DNA from: an uncultured Prevotella sp.
Lineage (GTDB): Bacteria > Bacteroidota > Bacteroidia > Bacteroidales > Bacteroidaceae
Direction of reading: 5' to 3'
Length of the DNA stretch: 44,645 nucleotides
NCBI GenBank assembly: GCA_946540435.1
Contig: CAMNII010000018.1
Location: 1-44,645 of the forward strand
Position 1 is the stretch's first letter. Each line of letters starts with the position of its first letter. The notes beneath the pieces were generated by a model, which ran no database searches, had not been told where the DNA came from, and saw nothing but the letters and a program-made list of their open reading frames with translations. The position numbers and the translations under genes are program-made. Of the stretch, positions 31,843-39,667 are shown in pieces.

Positions 31843-33129
31843 ATGGAAAAAAAGATTAGTAATATCTTCAAAGGCGATAAGGTGATATGGATGATATTCT
31901 TCTTCCTCTGTATCATCAGCATCATGGAGGTGTATTCCGCCTCCGCCCAGCTCACCTATAAGAGCGGGAACTACTTTACGCCCGTCATCTATCATACAAC
32001 CATCCTGCTCATGGGCGTGGTCGGAACGGTCATCGTCCTGAATATTCCGTGCCGCTTCTTCAAGGTGTTCACACCCATCCTGCTGGTAGGAGCCTTCGTG
32101 TCGTTGATAGCTGTCTATCTCGTCGGCAGCAAGACCAACGACGCAGCCCGCTGGCTCAGCTTCTTCGGCATCCCCTTCCAGCCCTCAGAGCTGGCTAAGG
32201 GAGCCCTCATCCTGGCCACGGCACAGATACTCAGTGCCATGCAGCGGGAGAAAGGAGCCGACCGCCAGGCCATGCCTTATATCCTCTTTATCAGTGCCTT
32301 CATCATCCCGCTGATATTCTTCGAGAATTTCTCCACGGCGGCATTGCTGAGTTTTGTCATCTTCCTGATGATGATTATCGGCCGTGTGCCTTGGACACAG
32401 CTGGGAAAACTCGTCACCTGCGTCATCGTGGCCGCTGCATTGGCCGTTGCCGTGGTGATGGTGTTCGGTAAGACGGAGAAGGTGGAGCTCACTCCTGAGC
32501 AGCAGCGCTATGAGCAGTATCATAAGAAGAAAGAGGTGAAGAAGGACAAGACACTCGGTGAGAAGGTGTTCCACCGCCTCGGTGCCTGGAAGATGCGTCT
32601 GGAAGACTTCACGAACGACGACCCGAAGGCCAAGTATGACGTGAAGAACAAGCCGCAGCGCGTGCATGGCAATATTGCCATCGGCACGTCGAGTCTGTTT
32701 GGCAAAGGCCCCGGCAACTCCGTAGAGCGCGACTTCCTGCCTGCTGCCCATTGCGACTTCATCTATGCCATCATCATCGAAGAGATGGGACTCATCGGCG
32801 GCATCTTCGTCGCCCTGCTCTATATCATCCTGCTCTTCCGCACGGCGCGCATCGCCCGGCGCTGCGAGAATAATTTCCCCGCCTTCCTGGCGATGGGCAT
32901 TGCGCTGCTGCTGGTGGTGCAGGCCTGCTTCAATATGTATGTTGCCGTAGACCTTGCGCCCATCACCGGACAGCCCCTCCCGCTGGTGAGCAAGGGTGGC
33001 ACCTCGTCGATCATCAACTGTATCTATATAGGTGTACTCCTGAGTATCAGCCGCACGGCAAAGGTGGCCAAGGATATCAGGGAGAAAGACACCGTAAACC
33101 CTCAAATGCAAGTAGCAGTCAATGGATAA
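31843..33129 (+). CDS. ftsW: Septal peptidoglycan glycosyltransferase FtsW (SEDS family)
   Basis: A 428-residue polytopic membrane protein of the FtsW/RodA/SpoVE family that polymerises lipid II together with FtsI. The start FKGDKVIWMIFFFLCIISIMEVYSAS, partly quoted as VIWMIFFFLCIISIMEVY, is the first span; FFGIPFQPSELAKGALI and PLPLVSKGGTSSIINC carry conserved family motifs. A ~70-residue hydrophilic insertion (about 205-275, with KKKEVKKDKTLGEKVFHRL) lies in the large extracytoplasmic loop, as in other Bacteroidota. It overlaps murG by 8 bases. The dcw location supports FtsW over RodA. Confidence 0.93.
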   Translation: MEKKISNIFKGDKVIWMIFFFLCIISIMEVYSASAQLTYKSGNYFTPVIYHTTILLMGVVGTVIVLNIPCRFFKVFTPILLVGAFVSLIAVYLVGSKTNDAARWLSFFGIPFQPSELAKGALILATAQILSAMQREKGADRQAMPYILFISAFIIPLIFFENFSTAALLSFVIFLMMIIGRVPWTQLGKLVTCVIVAAALAVAVVMVFGKTEKVELTPEQQRYEQYHKKKEVKKDKTLGEKVFHRLGAWKMRLEDFTNDDPKAKYDVKNKPQRVHGNIAIGTSSLFGKGPGNSVERDFLPAAHCDFIYAIIIEEMGLIGGIFVALLYIILLFRTARIARRCENNFPAFLAMGIALLLVVQACFNMYVAVDLAPITGQPLPLVSKGGTSSIINCIYIGVLLSISRTAKVAKDIREKDTVNPQMQVAVNG

Positions 33130-34246
33130 AGAACTCAGAATAATCATCAGTGGCGGCGGTACCGGAGGACATATCTTTCCTGCCGTGTCGATAGCCAATG
33201 CCATCAAGGCAAAGTGCCCCGAGGCAAAGATCCTCTTTGTCGGTGCCGAGGGCCGTATGGAGATGCAGCGCGTACCCCAGGCCGGGTATGAGATTAAAGG
33301 GCTGCCTATCTGCGGCTTCAACCGCAGCAACCTGCTGAAGAATATCACTCTGCCCTATAAGATGTGGAAGAGCAACCGCATCGTGAAGGGTATCCTGAAA
33401 GACTTCCGGCCGATGGCAGCCGTCGGGGTAGGGGGCTATGCCAGCTTCCCCACGCTCAAGGCCGCCGCCTCGCAAGGCATCCCCTGCCTGATCCAGGAAC
33501 AGAACTCCTTTGCCGGCAAGGCCAACAAGATTCTCGGGCGGGCAAGGAACACCAAGAAGATCTGTGTGGCCTACGACGGCATGGAGCGCTTCTTCCCGCA
33601 GGAGAAACTGCTGAAGACAGGCAACCCCGTGCGCCAGAGTCTCCTGGAGACCACGGTGAGCCGCGAGGAAGCCCTGCGCTCGTTGGGACTCGACCCGTCC
33701 AAGAAGACCATCCTCTTCGTCGGTGGAAGCCTCGGCGCACGAACCATCAACGAGAGCATCCTGCAGCACCTCGACCTGTTGGCCAGTCACGACGATGTGC
33801 AGGTGTTCTGGCAGACCGGCCGTTACTATCATGCGAGCATCATGCAGCAGCTCGAGGGAAAGATGCCCGCCAACCTGAAGGTCACCGACTTCATCAGCGA
33901 CATGGGCGTGGCCTATCGCGCCGCCGACCTGGTGGTGAGTCGTGCCGGAGCCAGTTCTATCTCTGAGTTCTGCCTGATAGGCAAGCCTGTCATCCTGGTG
34001 CCCTCGCCGAATGTGGCCGAAGACCATCAGACGATGAACACCCTTGCCTTGTCAAACAAGAATGCAGCCATCTACGTGAAGGACAGCGAGGCTCCTGCCG
34101 TATTGCTCGAGAAAGCTGTCGCCACGGTCGGTGACGCCGACATGCTGGCCTCCCTGAGCAAGAATATCCTGACACTGGCCTTGCCTGACTCCGCCGCCAT
34201 CATTGCCGACGAAGTCATCCGTCTGGCCACCGCCGGGGAGGAGTAA
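33122..34246 (+). CDS. murG: UDP-GlcNAc:lipid I GlcNAc transferase
   Basis: A 374-residue GT28 glycosyltransferase that turns lipid I into lipid II at the inner face of the membrane. IISGGGTGGHIFPAVSIAN is the N-terminal G loop with the catalytic-region His (about H17). LIQEQNSFAGKANKIL and LFVGGSLGARTINESI are further conserved parts. SRAGASSISEF and KPVILVPSPN..DHQTMNT form the UDP-GlcNAc pocket. The start lies inside the ftsW end (8-base overlap), indicating coupled translation. murC follows after 32 bases. Confidence 0.95.
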   Translation: MDKELRIIISGGGTGGHIFPAVSIANAIKAKCPEAKILFVGAEGRMEMQRVPQAGYEIKGLPICGFNRSNLLKNITLPYKMWKSNRIVKGILKDFRPMAAVGVGGYASFPTLKAAASQGIPCLIQEQNSFAGKANKILGRARNTKKICVAYDGMERFFPQEKLLKTGNPVRQSLLETTVSREEALRSLGLDPSKKTILFVGGSLGARTINESILQHLDLLASHDDVQVFWQTGRYYHASIMQQLEGKMPANLKVTDFISDMGVAYRAADLVVSRAGASSISEFCLIGKPVILVPSPNVAEDHQTMNTLALSNKNAAIYVKDSEAPAVLLEKAVATVGDADMLASLSKNILTLALPDSAAIIADEVIRLATAGEE

Positions 34247-34278
34247 TACAAATACCATAAAGAAAGGAACGAAGACAA

Positions 34279-35655
34279 ATGGAAATGAAAGATATACGCG
34301 CAGTCTACTTCATCGGGGCAGGAGGCATCGGCATGAGTGCCCTGGCCCGCTATTTCATGCATCGTGGACTGGTGGTGGCCGGCTATGACCGCACACCCTC
34401 GGAGCTGACGTGCCAGCTGGAGAAGGAAGGCATGCTCATCCACTACGATGAGAACGTGGAGGAGATTCCGCAGGCCTGTAAGAATACCGAGAGCTGCCTC
34501 GTCGTCTATACCCCTGCCGTCCCTGCTACGCATCAGGAACTGGTGTACTTCCGTGAGAACGGCTTAACCATCCAGAAACGGGCTCAGGTGCTCGGCACCC
34601 TGACGATGGCCCACAAGGGGTTGTGTGTGGCCGGTACCCACGGCAAGACCACCACGTCGGCCATGTGCGCACATCTCATGCACCAGAGCCACGTGGAGTG
34701 TAACGCCTTCCTCGGCGGCATCACGAAGAACTACGGCACCAACTACCTGCTCTCCGACCATAGCGACTATGTCGTCATCGAGGCCGATGAGTTCGACCGC
34801 TCCTTCCATTGGCTGCGCCCATGGATGACCGTCATCACCAGCACCGACCCCGACCACCTCGACATCTACGGCACGAAGGAGGCCTATCTTGACAGTTTCC
34901 GCCACTATACCACCCTCATCCAGGACGGCGGCGCACTGATTATCAAGAAGGGACTGGAGATGAGGCCCGATGTCAAGGCCGACGTGCGCGTCTATGAGTA
35001 TAGCCGCGACGAGGGAGACTTCCATGCCGAGCATGTCAAGATAGAGAACGGACAGATCACGTTCGACTTTGTGTCGCCCGTGGAGAACGTTCCCGGCATC
35101 TCATTAGGCCAGCCCATACCCGTCAATATCGAGAATGCCGTGGCAGCGATGGCCATGGCCCAGCTCAACGGCTGTACGGCAGAGGAACTGCGCTATGGCA
35201 TGTCGACATTCCATGGTGTAGACCGCCGTTTTGACTTCAAGATCAACACCCCTCGCTGCGTGTTCCTCTCCGACTATGCACACCATCCGAAGGAAATCCA
35301 GCAGAGTGCCAGCAGCCTGCGCGAGCTCTACCGCGACCGTAAGATTACGGCGATGTTCCAACCCCACCTCTACACCCGTACCCGCGACTTCTACCGCGAC
35401 TTCGCCGAGGCCCTGAGCATCTTCGATGAGGTCATCCTCCTCGATATCTATCCTGCCCGCGAGGCTCCCATCCCGGGTGTCACCAGCCGCCTCATCTACG
35501 ACAACCTGCAGCCGGGCGTCGAGCGCAGCCTTATCAGCCTGAAAGACGTGCTCCCACTGTGTGAGAGCCGCAGCTTCGATGTGCTTGTCGTGCTGGGCGC
35601 AGGCGACTTAGACAATTTAGTTCCGCAAATAACGAAGATATTAGAAAGCAAGTGA
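34279..35655 (+). CDS. murC: UDP-N-acetylmuramate--L-alanine ligase
   Basis: A 458-residue Mur ligase that adds L-alanine, the first stem-peptide residue. VYFIGAGGIGMSALARYF is the UDP-binding G loop, VAGTHGKTTTSAMCAHL the ATP loop (from about 118), VIEADEFDRSFHWL and TSTDPDHLDIYG follow, and FLSDYAHHPKEIQQS is the Mur C-terminal signature. In dcw order it follows murG, although its reaction is earlier in the pathway. The stop overlaps the ftsQ GTG start (GTGA). Confidence 0.95.
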   Translation: MEMKDIRAVYFIGAGGIGMSALARYFMHRGLVVAGYDRTPSELTCQLEKEGMLIHYDENVEEIPQACKNTESCLVVYTPAVPATHQELVYFRENGLTIQKRAQVLGTLTMAHKGLCVAGTHGKTTTSAMCAHLMHQSHVECNAFLGGITKNYGTNYLLSDHSDYVVIEADEFDRSFHWLRPWMTVITSTDPDHLDIYGTKEAYLDSFRHYTTLIQDGGALIIKKGLEMRPDVKADVRVYEYSRDEGDFHAEHVKIENGQITFDFVSPVENVPGISLGQPIPVNIENAVAAMAMAQLNGCTAEELRYGMSTFHGVDRRFDFKINTPRCVFLSDYAHHPKEIQQSASSLRELYRDRKITAMFQPHLYTRTRDFYRDFAEALSIFDEVILLDIYPAREAPIPGVTSRLIYDNLQPGVERSLISLKDVLPLCESRSFDVLVVLGAGDLDNLVPQITKILESK

Positions 35656-36530
35656 AGACGAAACTCATCATCAAGAGAATACTTACCTACATCCTCGGAC
35701 TGGTGTTCGTGGCTTATCTCTGTATGGCCTTCACGATGTTCAACAAGCCCGACGGCACGAAGCATGTCTGTAAGGATGTGCGTATCAACATCGCCGACGA
35801 GTCGGCCAAGGCATTCATCACCACGGCAGAGATTAAGGACCGGCTGCGCCAGAGCCACCTCGCTCCCGTGGGGTGCATCATGGACAGCATCGACATCCGG
35901 TCGATGGAGGACATGCTCCGGCAGAGCCCCTTCGTTGAGACTGCCGAATGCTACAAGTCGCAAGACGACATGGTGAATATCAGCATCACCCAGCGTCTGC
36001 CCATCATCCGCATCAAGGCATCGAACGGCGACGACTACTATATCGACGACCAAGACAGCATCATGCCCAACATGAACTATACCAGCGACCTGATTATCGC
36101 CACGGGGCATATCAGCCGGTCGTTTGCCACCCGCTACGTGTCGCCCCTGGGCCGGGCACTGATGCAGAACGAGCTTTGGAGTAACCTCGTGGAGCAGATT
36201 AATGTGCTTCATGACAACAGCATCGAGATCGTACCCCGTGTCGGCAACCATGTCGTGAAGCTGGGCATGCTGCCCGTGGAGAAAGACAAGGATGCCCGCT
36301 ATGAGGCCATCACGCAGTTTGTCGACCATAAGCTCACCCGCCTGATGAAGTTCTATCGCTACGGGCTGCCGAAGGCCGGATGGAACAAATACTCCTATGT
36401 CAATCTTGAATTCGACAACCAGATAGTCTGCAAGCGTCGGCACGACGAGAAGCAGACACCCGTCGTCATACCGGCGGAAGAGACACAGCCGGCAGCACCT
36501 GCCGACACTATAAAGAGTCAAACACATTAA
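35652..36530 (+). CDS. ftsQ: Cell division protein FtsQ
   Basis: A 292-residue bitopic protein that links early and late division proteins. The start is GTG at 35,652, overlapping murC by four bases. A single span lies near the N-terminus (RILTYILGLVFVAYLCMAF), then a POTRA-like part (FITTAEIKDRLRQSHLAPVG, MEDMLRQSPFVETAECYKS) and the beta domain (IRIKASNGDDYYIDDQDSIMP, read in two parts). The tail is Pro/Ala rich. Identity rests on topology, POTRA pattern and position before ftsA. Confidence 0.9.
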   Translation: MKTKLIIKRILTYILGLVFVAYLCMAFTMFNKPDGTKHVCKDVRINIADESAKAFITTAEIKDRLRQSHLAPVGCIMDSIDIRSMEDMLRQSPFVETAECYKSQDDMVNISITQRLPIIRIKASNGDDYYIDDQDSIMPNMNYTSDLIIATGHISRSFATRYVSPLGRALMQNELWSNLVEQINVLHDNSIEIVPRVGNHVVKLGMLPVEKDKDARYEAITQFVDHKLTRLMKFYRYGLPKAGWNKYSYVNLEFDNQIVCKRRHDEKQTPVVIPAEETQPAAPADTIKSQTH

Positions 36531-36548
36531 AGAAATCTTATATACGTT

Positions 36549-37988
36549 ATGCTACAAGAATTTATCGTTGCTATCGAACTCGGTTCATCAAAGATGACCG
36601 GTATCGCAGGAAAAAAGAACCTTGACGGTAGCCTGTCGGTGCTTGCCGTGGTCAAGGAAGACTCTACCAGCAGCATCCGCAAAGGCGTGGTCTACAACAT
36701 GGACAAGACCGTGCAAGGACTGCAGAGTATTGTCAAGAAATTAGAGAACGTCCTCAAGACCAAGATTACCAAGGTCTATGTCGGCGTCGGCGGACAGAGC
36801 ATTCGCAGTGTCCGCAATGTGATTGTCAAAGACATGCAGGGTGCCACCATCGTTACTCAGGCGATGATTAACGAACTGATGGATGGAAACCGCAGCATGT
36901 CATATCCCGAACAGGAAATACTCGATGCCATCACGCAGGAGTATAAGGTCGACCAGCAATACCAGCTCGACCCCGTAGGCATTGAGTGCACACGCCTGGA
37001 AGGCAATTTCCTGAACATCCTCTGGCGTAAAGCCTTCTATCGTAACATCAACAAGTGCTTCGCCACCGCCAACCTTCCCATTGCCGAGATGCATCTCGCT
37101 CCGCTGGCCTTGGCCGACAGCGTGCTCACCGAGGCTGAGAAGCGTGCCGGCAGCGTGCTCGTCGACCTGGGAGCCGACACCACCACCGTCAGCGTCTACT
37201 ACAAGAATATCCTCCGCCATCTCGCCGTGATACCCCTCGGCTCAAACAATATCACCAAGGATATTGCGTCGTTGCAGATGGAGGAGCATGAGGCAGAAGC
37301 GATGAAACTGAAGTACGGCTCTGCCTTTACCGACAATAACGACATCGACAGCACGCTCATGCTGCCTATCGATGCCGAACGCTCGGTGGAGAGCCGTAAG
37401 TTCGTTGAAATCGTCGAGGGACGTGTCGAGGAGATCGTCGAGAACGTATGGTTCCAGGTTCCCAACGAATACGTAGACAAGCTGCTGGGCGGCATCGTGC
37501 TCACCGGCGGCGGCTCGAACATGAAGAATATCGAACGCGCCTTCCGCAACCACACCCGCGTGGAGAAGATCCGTGTGGCAAAGACCATCATCCCCACCGT
37601 TACGGCGCAGCATGGCGAGCTCAACAACCCTGACGGAACGATGAACACCGTGCTGGGCCTCCTGGCCAAGGGCGAGCTGAACTGTGCCGGTGAGGAAATC
37701 CGTACCGACCTCTTCGCTCCCGACGACCAGAAACCCACCGTCGTCGTCAATGAGCCCTCCCGTCAGCAAACCAGCGGTCGGGGCATCGTACAGACCGAGG
37801 CCGAGAAGCAGAAGGCCGAAGAGGAGGCCGCCCGCCGTCGCGAAGAGGAAGAGGCACGGCAGCGTGAGGAGGCTGAGGAGGAGGCCCGCCATCAGGAGGA
37901 GCTCCGCCGTCAGAATGCTCCCGGCAAGAAGTTCATGCGCAGCTTGCGCAAGTTCATCGACACCATCGTCAATGGTGACGACGAATAA
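36549..37988 (+). CDS. ftsA: Cell division protein FtsA with charged coiled-coil tail
   Basis: A 479-residue actin-like ATPase that tethers FtsZ to the membrane. FIVAIELGSSKMTGIAG is the phosphate-1 loop, GSVLVDLGADTTTVSVYYK phosphate-2, and GGIVLTGGGSNMKNIERAF the adenosine site. After about residue 400 a Glu/Arg-rich predicted coiled coil (about 415-455) extends the protein beyond the usual ~420 residues. It ends with an amphipathic, basic helix (KKFMRSLRKFIDTIV) that is the likely membrane-targeting sequence. ftsZ follows after 65 bases. Confidence 0.95.
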   Translation: MLQEFIVAIELGSSKMTGIAGKKNLDGSLSVLAVVKEDSTSSIRKGVVYNMDKTVQGLQSIVKKLENVLKTKITKVYVGVGGQSIRSVRNVIVKDMQGATIVTQAMINELMDGNRSMSYPEQEILDAITQEYKVDQQYQLDPVGIECTRLEGNFLNILWRKAFYRNINKCFATANLPIAEMHLAPLALADSVLTEAEKRAGSVLVDLGADTTTVSVYYKNILRHLAVIPLGSNNITKDIASLQMEEHEAEAMKLKYGSAFTDNNDIDSTLMLPIDAERSVESRKFVEIVEGRVEEIVENVWFQVPNEYVDKLLGGIVLTGGGSNMKNIERAFRNHTRVEKIRVAKTIIPTVTAQHGELNNPDGTMNTVLGLLAKGELNCAGEEIRTDLFAPDDQKPTVVVNEPSRQQTSGRGIVQTEAEKQKAEEEAARRREEEEARQREEAEEEARHQEELRRQNAPGKKFMRSLRKFIDTIVNGDDE

Positions 37989-38053
37989 CCCCGCTTCATC
38001 CCTAATCACAGACCAGTATAAACAGACAAAGATAACCCCAAGGATATTAATTT

Positions 38054-39391
38054 ATGAACGACACTTTCAATTCATCAGAGATACTCAACTTCGGAGAACC
38101 CGAACAAGAGCAGAGCATCATCAAAGTCATTGGTGTTGGAGGAGGCGGTGGCAACGCCGTCAATCACATGTATCGCGAAGGCATCCACGATGTGTCTTTC
38201 GTGTTGTGTAATACAGATAATCAGGCACTGAACGACTCGCCCGTTCCCGTTCATCTGCAGCTGGGCAAGGAAGGCCTCGGTGCAGGTAACAAACCCGAGA
38301 AGGCCCGTCAGGCCGCCGAGGAGAGCATCGACGACATCAAAGCCATGCTCAGCGACGGCACACGCATGGCGTTTATCACTGCCGGCATGGGCGGCGGCAC
38401 GGGCACCGGAGCGGCTCCCGTCATTGCCCGCGTGTCGAAGGAGATGGGCATCCTCACCGTGGGTATCGTCACCATTCCCTTCCGTTTCGAAGGCGAACGC
38501 AAAATCGACCAGGCCCTCGATGGCGTGGAAGAGATGGCCAAGCATGTCGATGCCTTGCTGGTGATTAACAACGAGCGTCTGCGCGAGATCTATCCCGACT
38601 TCTCACTCCTCGGCGCGTTCAGCAAGGCCGACGACACCCTGAGCGTCGCTGCCCGCTCCATTGCCGAGATTATTACCAACCACGGCTTCATGAACCTCGA
38701 CTTCAACGATGTGAAGACCGTTCTGAAGGATGGCGGCGTCGCCATCATGTCGACCGGCTACGGCGAAGGAGAAGGACGTGTGAAGACAGCCATCGATGAC
38801 GCCCTGAACTCACCGCTGCTCAACGACAACAATATCTTCAACTCCAAGAAGATCCTCCTCTCCATCAGCTTCAGCAACGGCGAGGGCGAGAATACCGAGC
38901 TGATGATGGACGAGATGAACGAGGTCCACGACTTCATGTCGAAGTTCTCGAGCGACTTCGAAATCAAATGGGGTATGTGTGTCGACCCGTCGCTGGGCAA
39001 GCGCGTGAAGGTCACCATCCTTGCCACCGGCTTCGGCATCGAGGATGTGGACGGCATGAATGCCCACCTGGGCAAGAAGCTGTCGGCCGAGGAAGCTGAC
39101 CGTATAGCCCGCGAGGAGGAGCGCCGTGCCGAGCGGCAGATCCGCCGTGAGCACTTCTACGGCAACAACGGCAATACCAACATCTACCGCCGTCGCCCGC
39201 ATATCTACCTCTTCAGTTCTGAGGACCTCGACAACGAGGACATCATCCTCCGGGTGGAGAATGTTCCTACCTATAAGCGCACGCGTGCCATGCTCGAAGA
39301 AATCCGCAGCATTGCCAACGGCGGACAGGTAGAGAAGAAGGACGACAGCACCCAGACCGAAGCTGTTCAAGGCATGATCAGCTTCACCTGA
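38054..39391 (+). CDS. ftsZ: Cell division GTPase FtsZ
   Basis: A 445-residue tubulin-like GTPase forming the division ring. The N-part IKVIGVGGGGGNAVNHM is the first nucleotide loop, GGGTGTGAAP (113-122) is the tubulin signature, and MNLDFNDVKTVL carries the T7 synergy loop (N214-L-D-F-N-D219). The C-terminal extension is charged; NVPTYKRTRAMLEEI is the best candidate for a conserved partner-binding peptide, though it is not at the very end as in most bacteria, since about 25 more residues follow. It is the last dcw gene and a terminator lies 36 bases downstream. Confidence 0.95.
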   Translation: MNDTFNSSEILNFGEPEQEQSIIKVIGVGGGGGNAVNHMYREGIHDVSFVLCNTDNQALNDSPVPVHLQLGKEGLGAGNKPEKARQAAEESIDDIKAMLSDGTRMAFITAGMGGGTGTGAAPVIARVSKEMGILTVGIVTIPFRFEGERKIDQALDGVEEMAKHVDALLVINNERLREIYPDFSLLGAFSKADDTLSVAARSIAEIITNHGFMNLDFNDVKTVLKDGGVAIMSTGYGEGEGRVKTAIDDALNSPLLNDNNIFNSKKILLSISFSNGEGENTELMMDEMNEVHDFMSKFSSDFEIKWGMCVDPSLGKRVKVTILATGFGIEDVDGMNAHLGKKLSAEEADRIAREEERRAERQIRREHFYGNNGNTNIYRRRPHIYLFSSEDLDNEDIILRVENVPTYKRTRAMLEEIRSIANGGQVEKKDDSTQTEAVQGMISFT

Positions 39392-39426
39392 CCTAAGGCT
39401 TACATAGCATAACAATAAGATTTTTG

Positions 39427-39468
39427 GCCGCCGCCAGCCTCCTCCGGGGGGCTGTGTGGCGGCTTTTT
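39427..39468 (+). terminator. Rho-independent terminator of the dcw operon
   Basis: GCCGCC (39427-39432) pairs with GGCGGC (39458-39463), with an inner AGCC/GGCT pair, followed by TTTTT (39464-39468). It lies just after ftsZ. Confidence 0.8.
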
Positions 39469-39585
39469 CGTGACTTCAGACTGTTATATTCGTTATACAA
39501 ATCGAGAGGAATGGATTTTGCACTGTTTTGGTTTTCAGGACTTTGCTTTTTTTTAGCCTTAAAACAAGTTATATTTTTATAAGTT

Positions 39586-39619
39586 TTTGTACGTATACGC
39601 GTGATTGTTTGTAACTTTG
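39586..39619 (+). promoter_or_regulatory. Bacteroidota promoter of the downstream surface-protein gene
   Basis: TTTG (39586-39589), a 22-base spacer and TAACTTTG (39612-39619), the latter a full -7 match; the spacer is slightly longer than usual. The start of transcription should be about 40 bases before the ATG at 39,668. Confidence 0.65.
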
Positions 39620-39667
39620 CACCGAAAAGATTTCTAACAACTAAAAACAATTACAACCAGAATCAGA

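Noticed and set aside
32185..33348. 387-residue open frame on the minus strand
   Set aside because: Antisense to ftsW and the start of murG; no domain seen.
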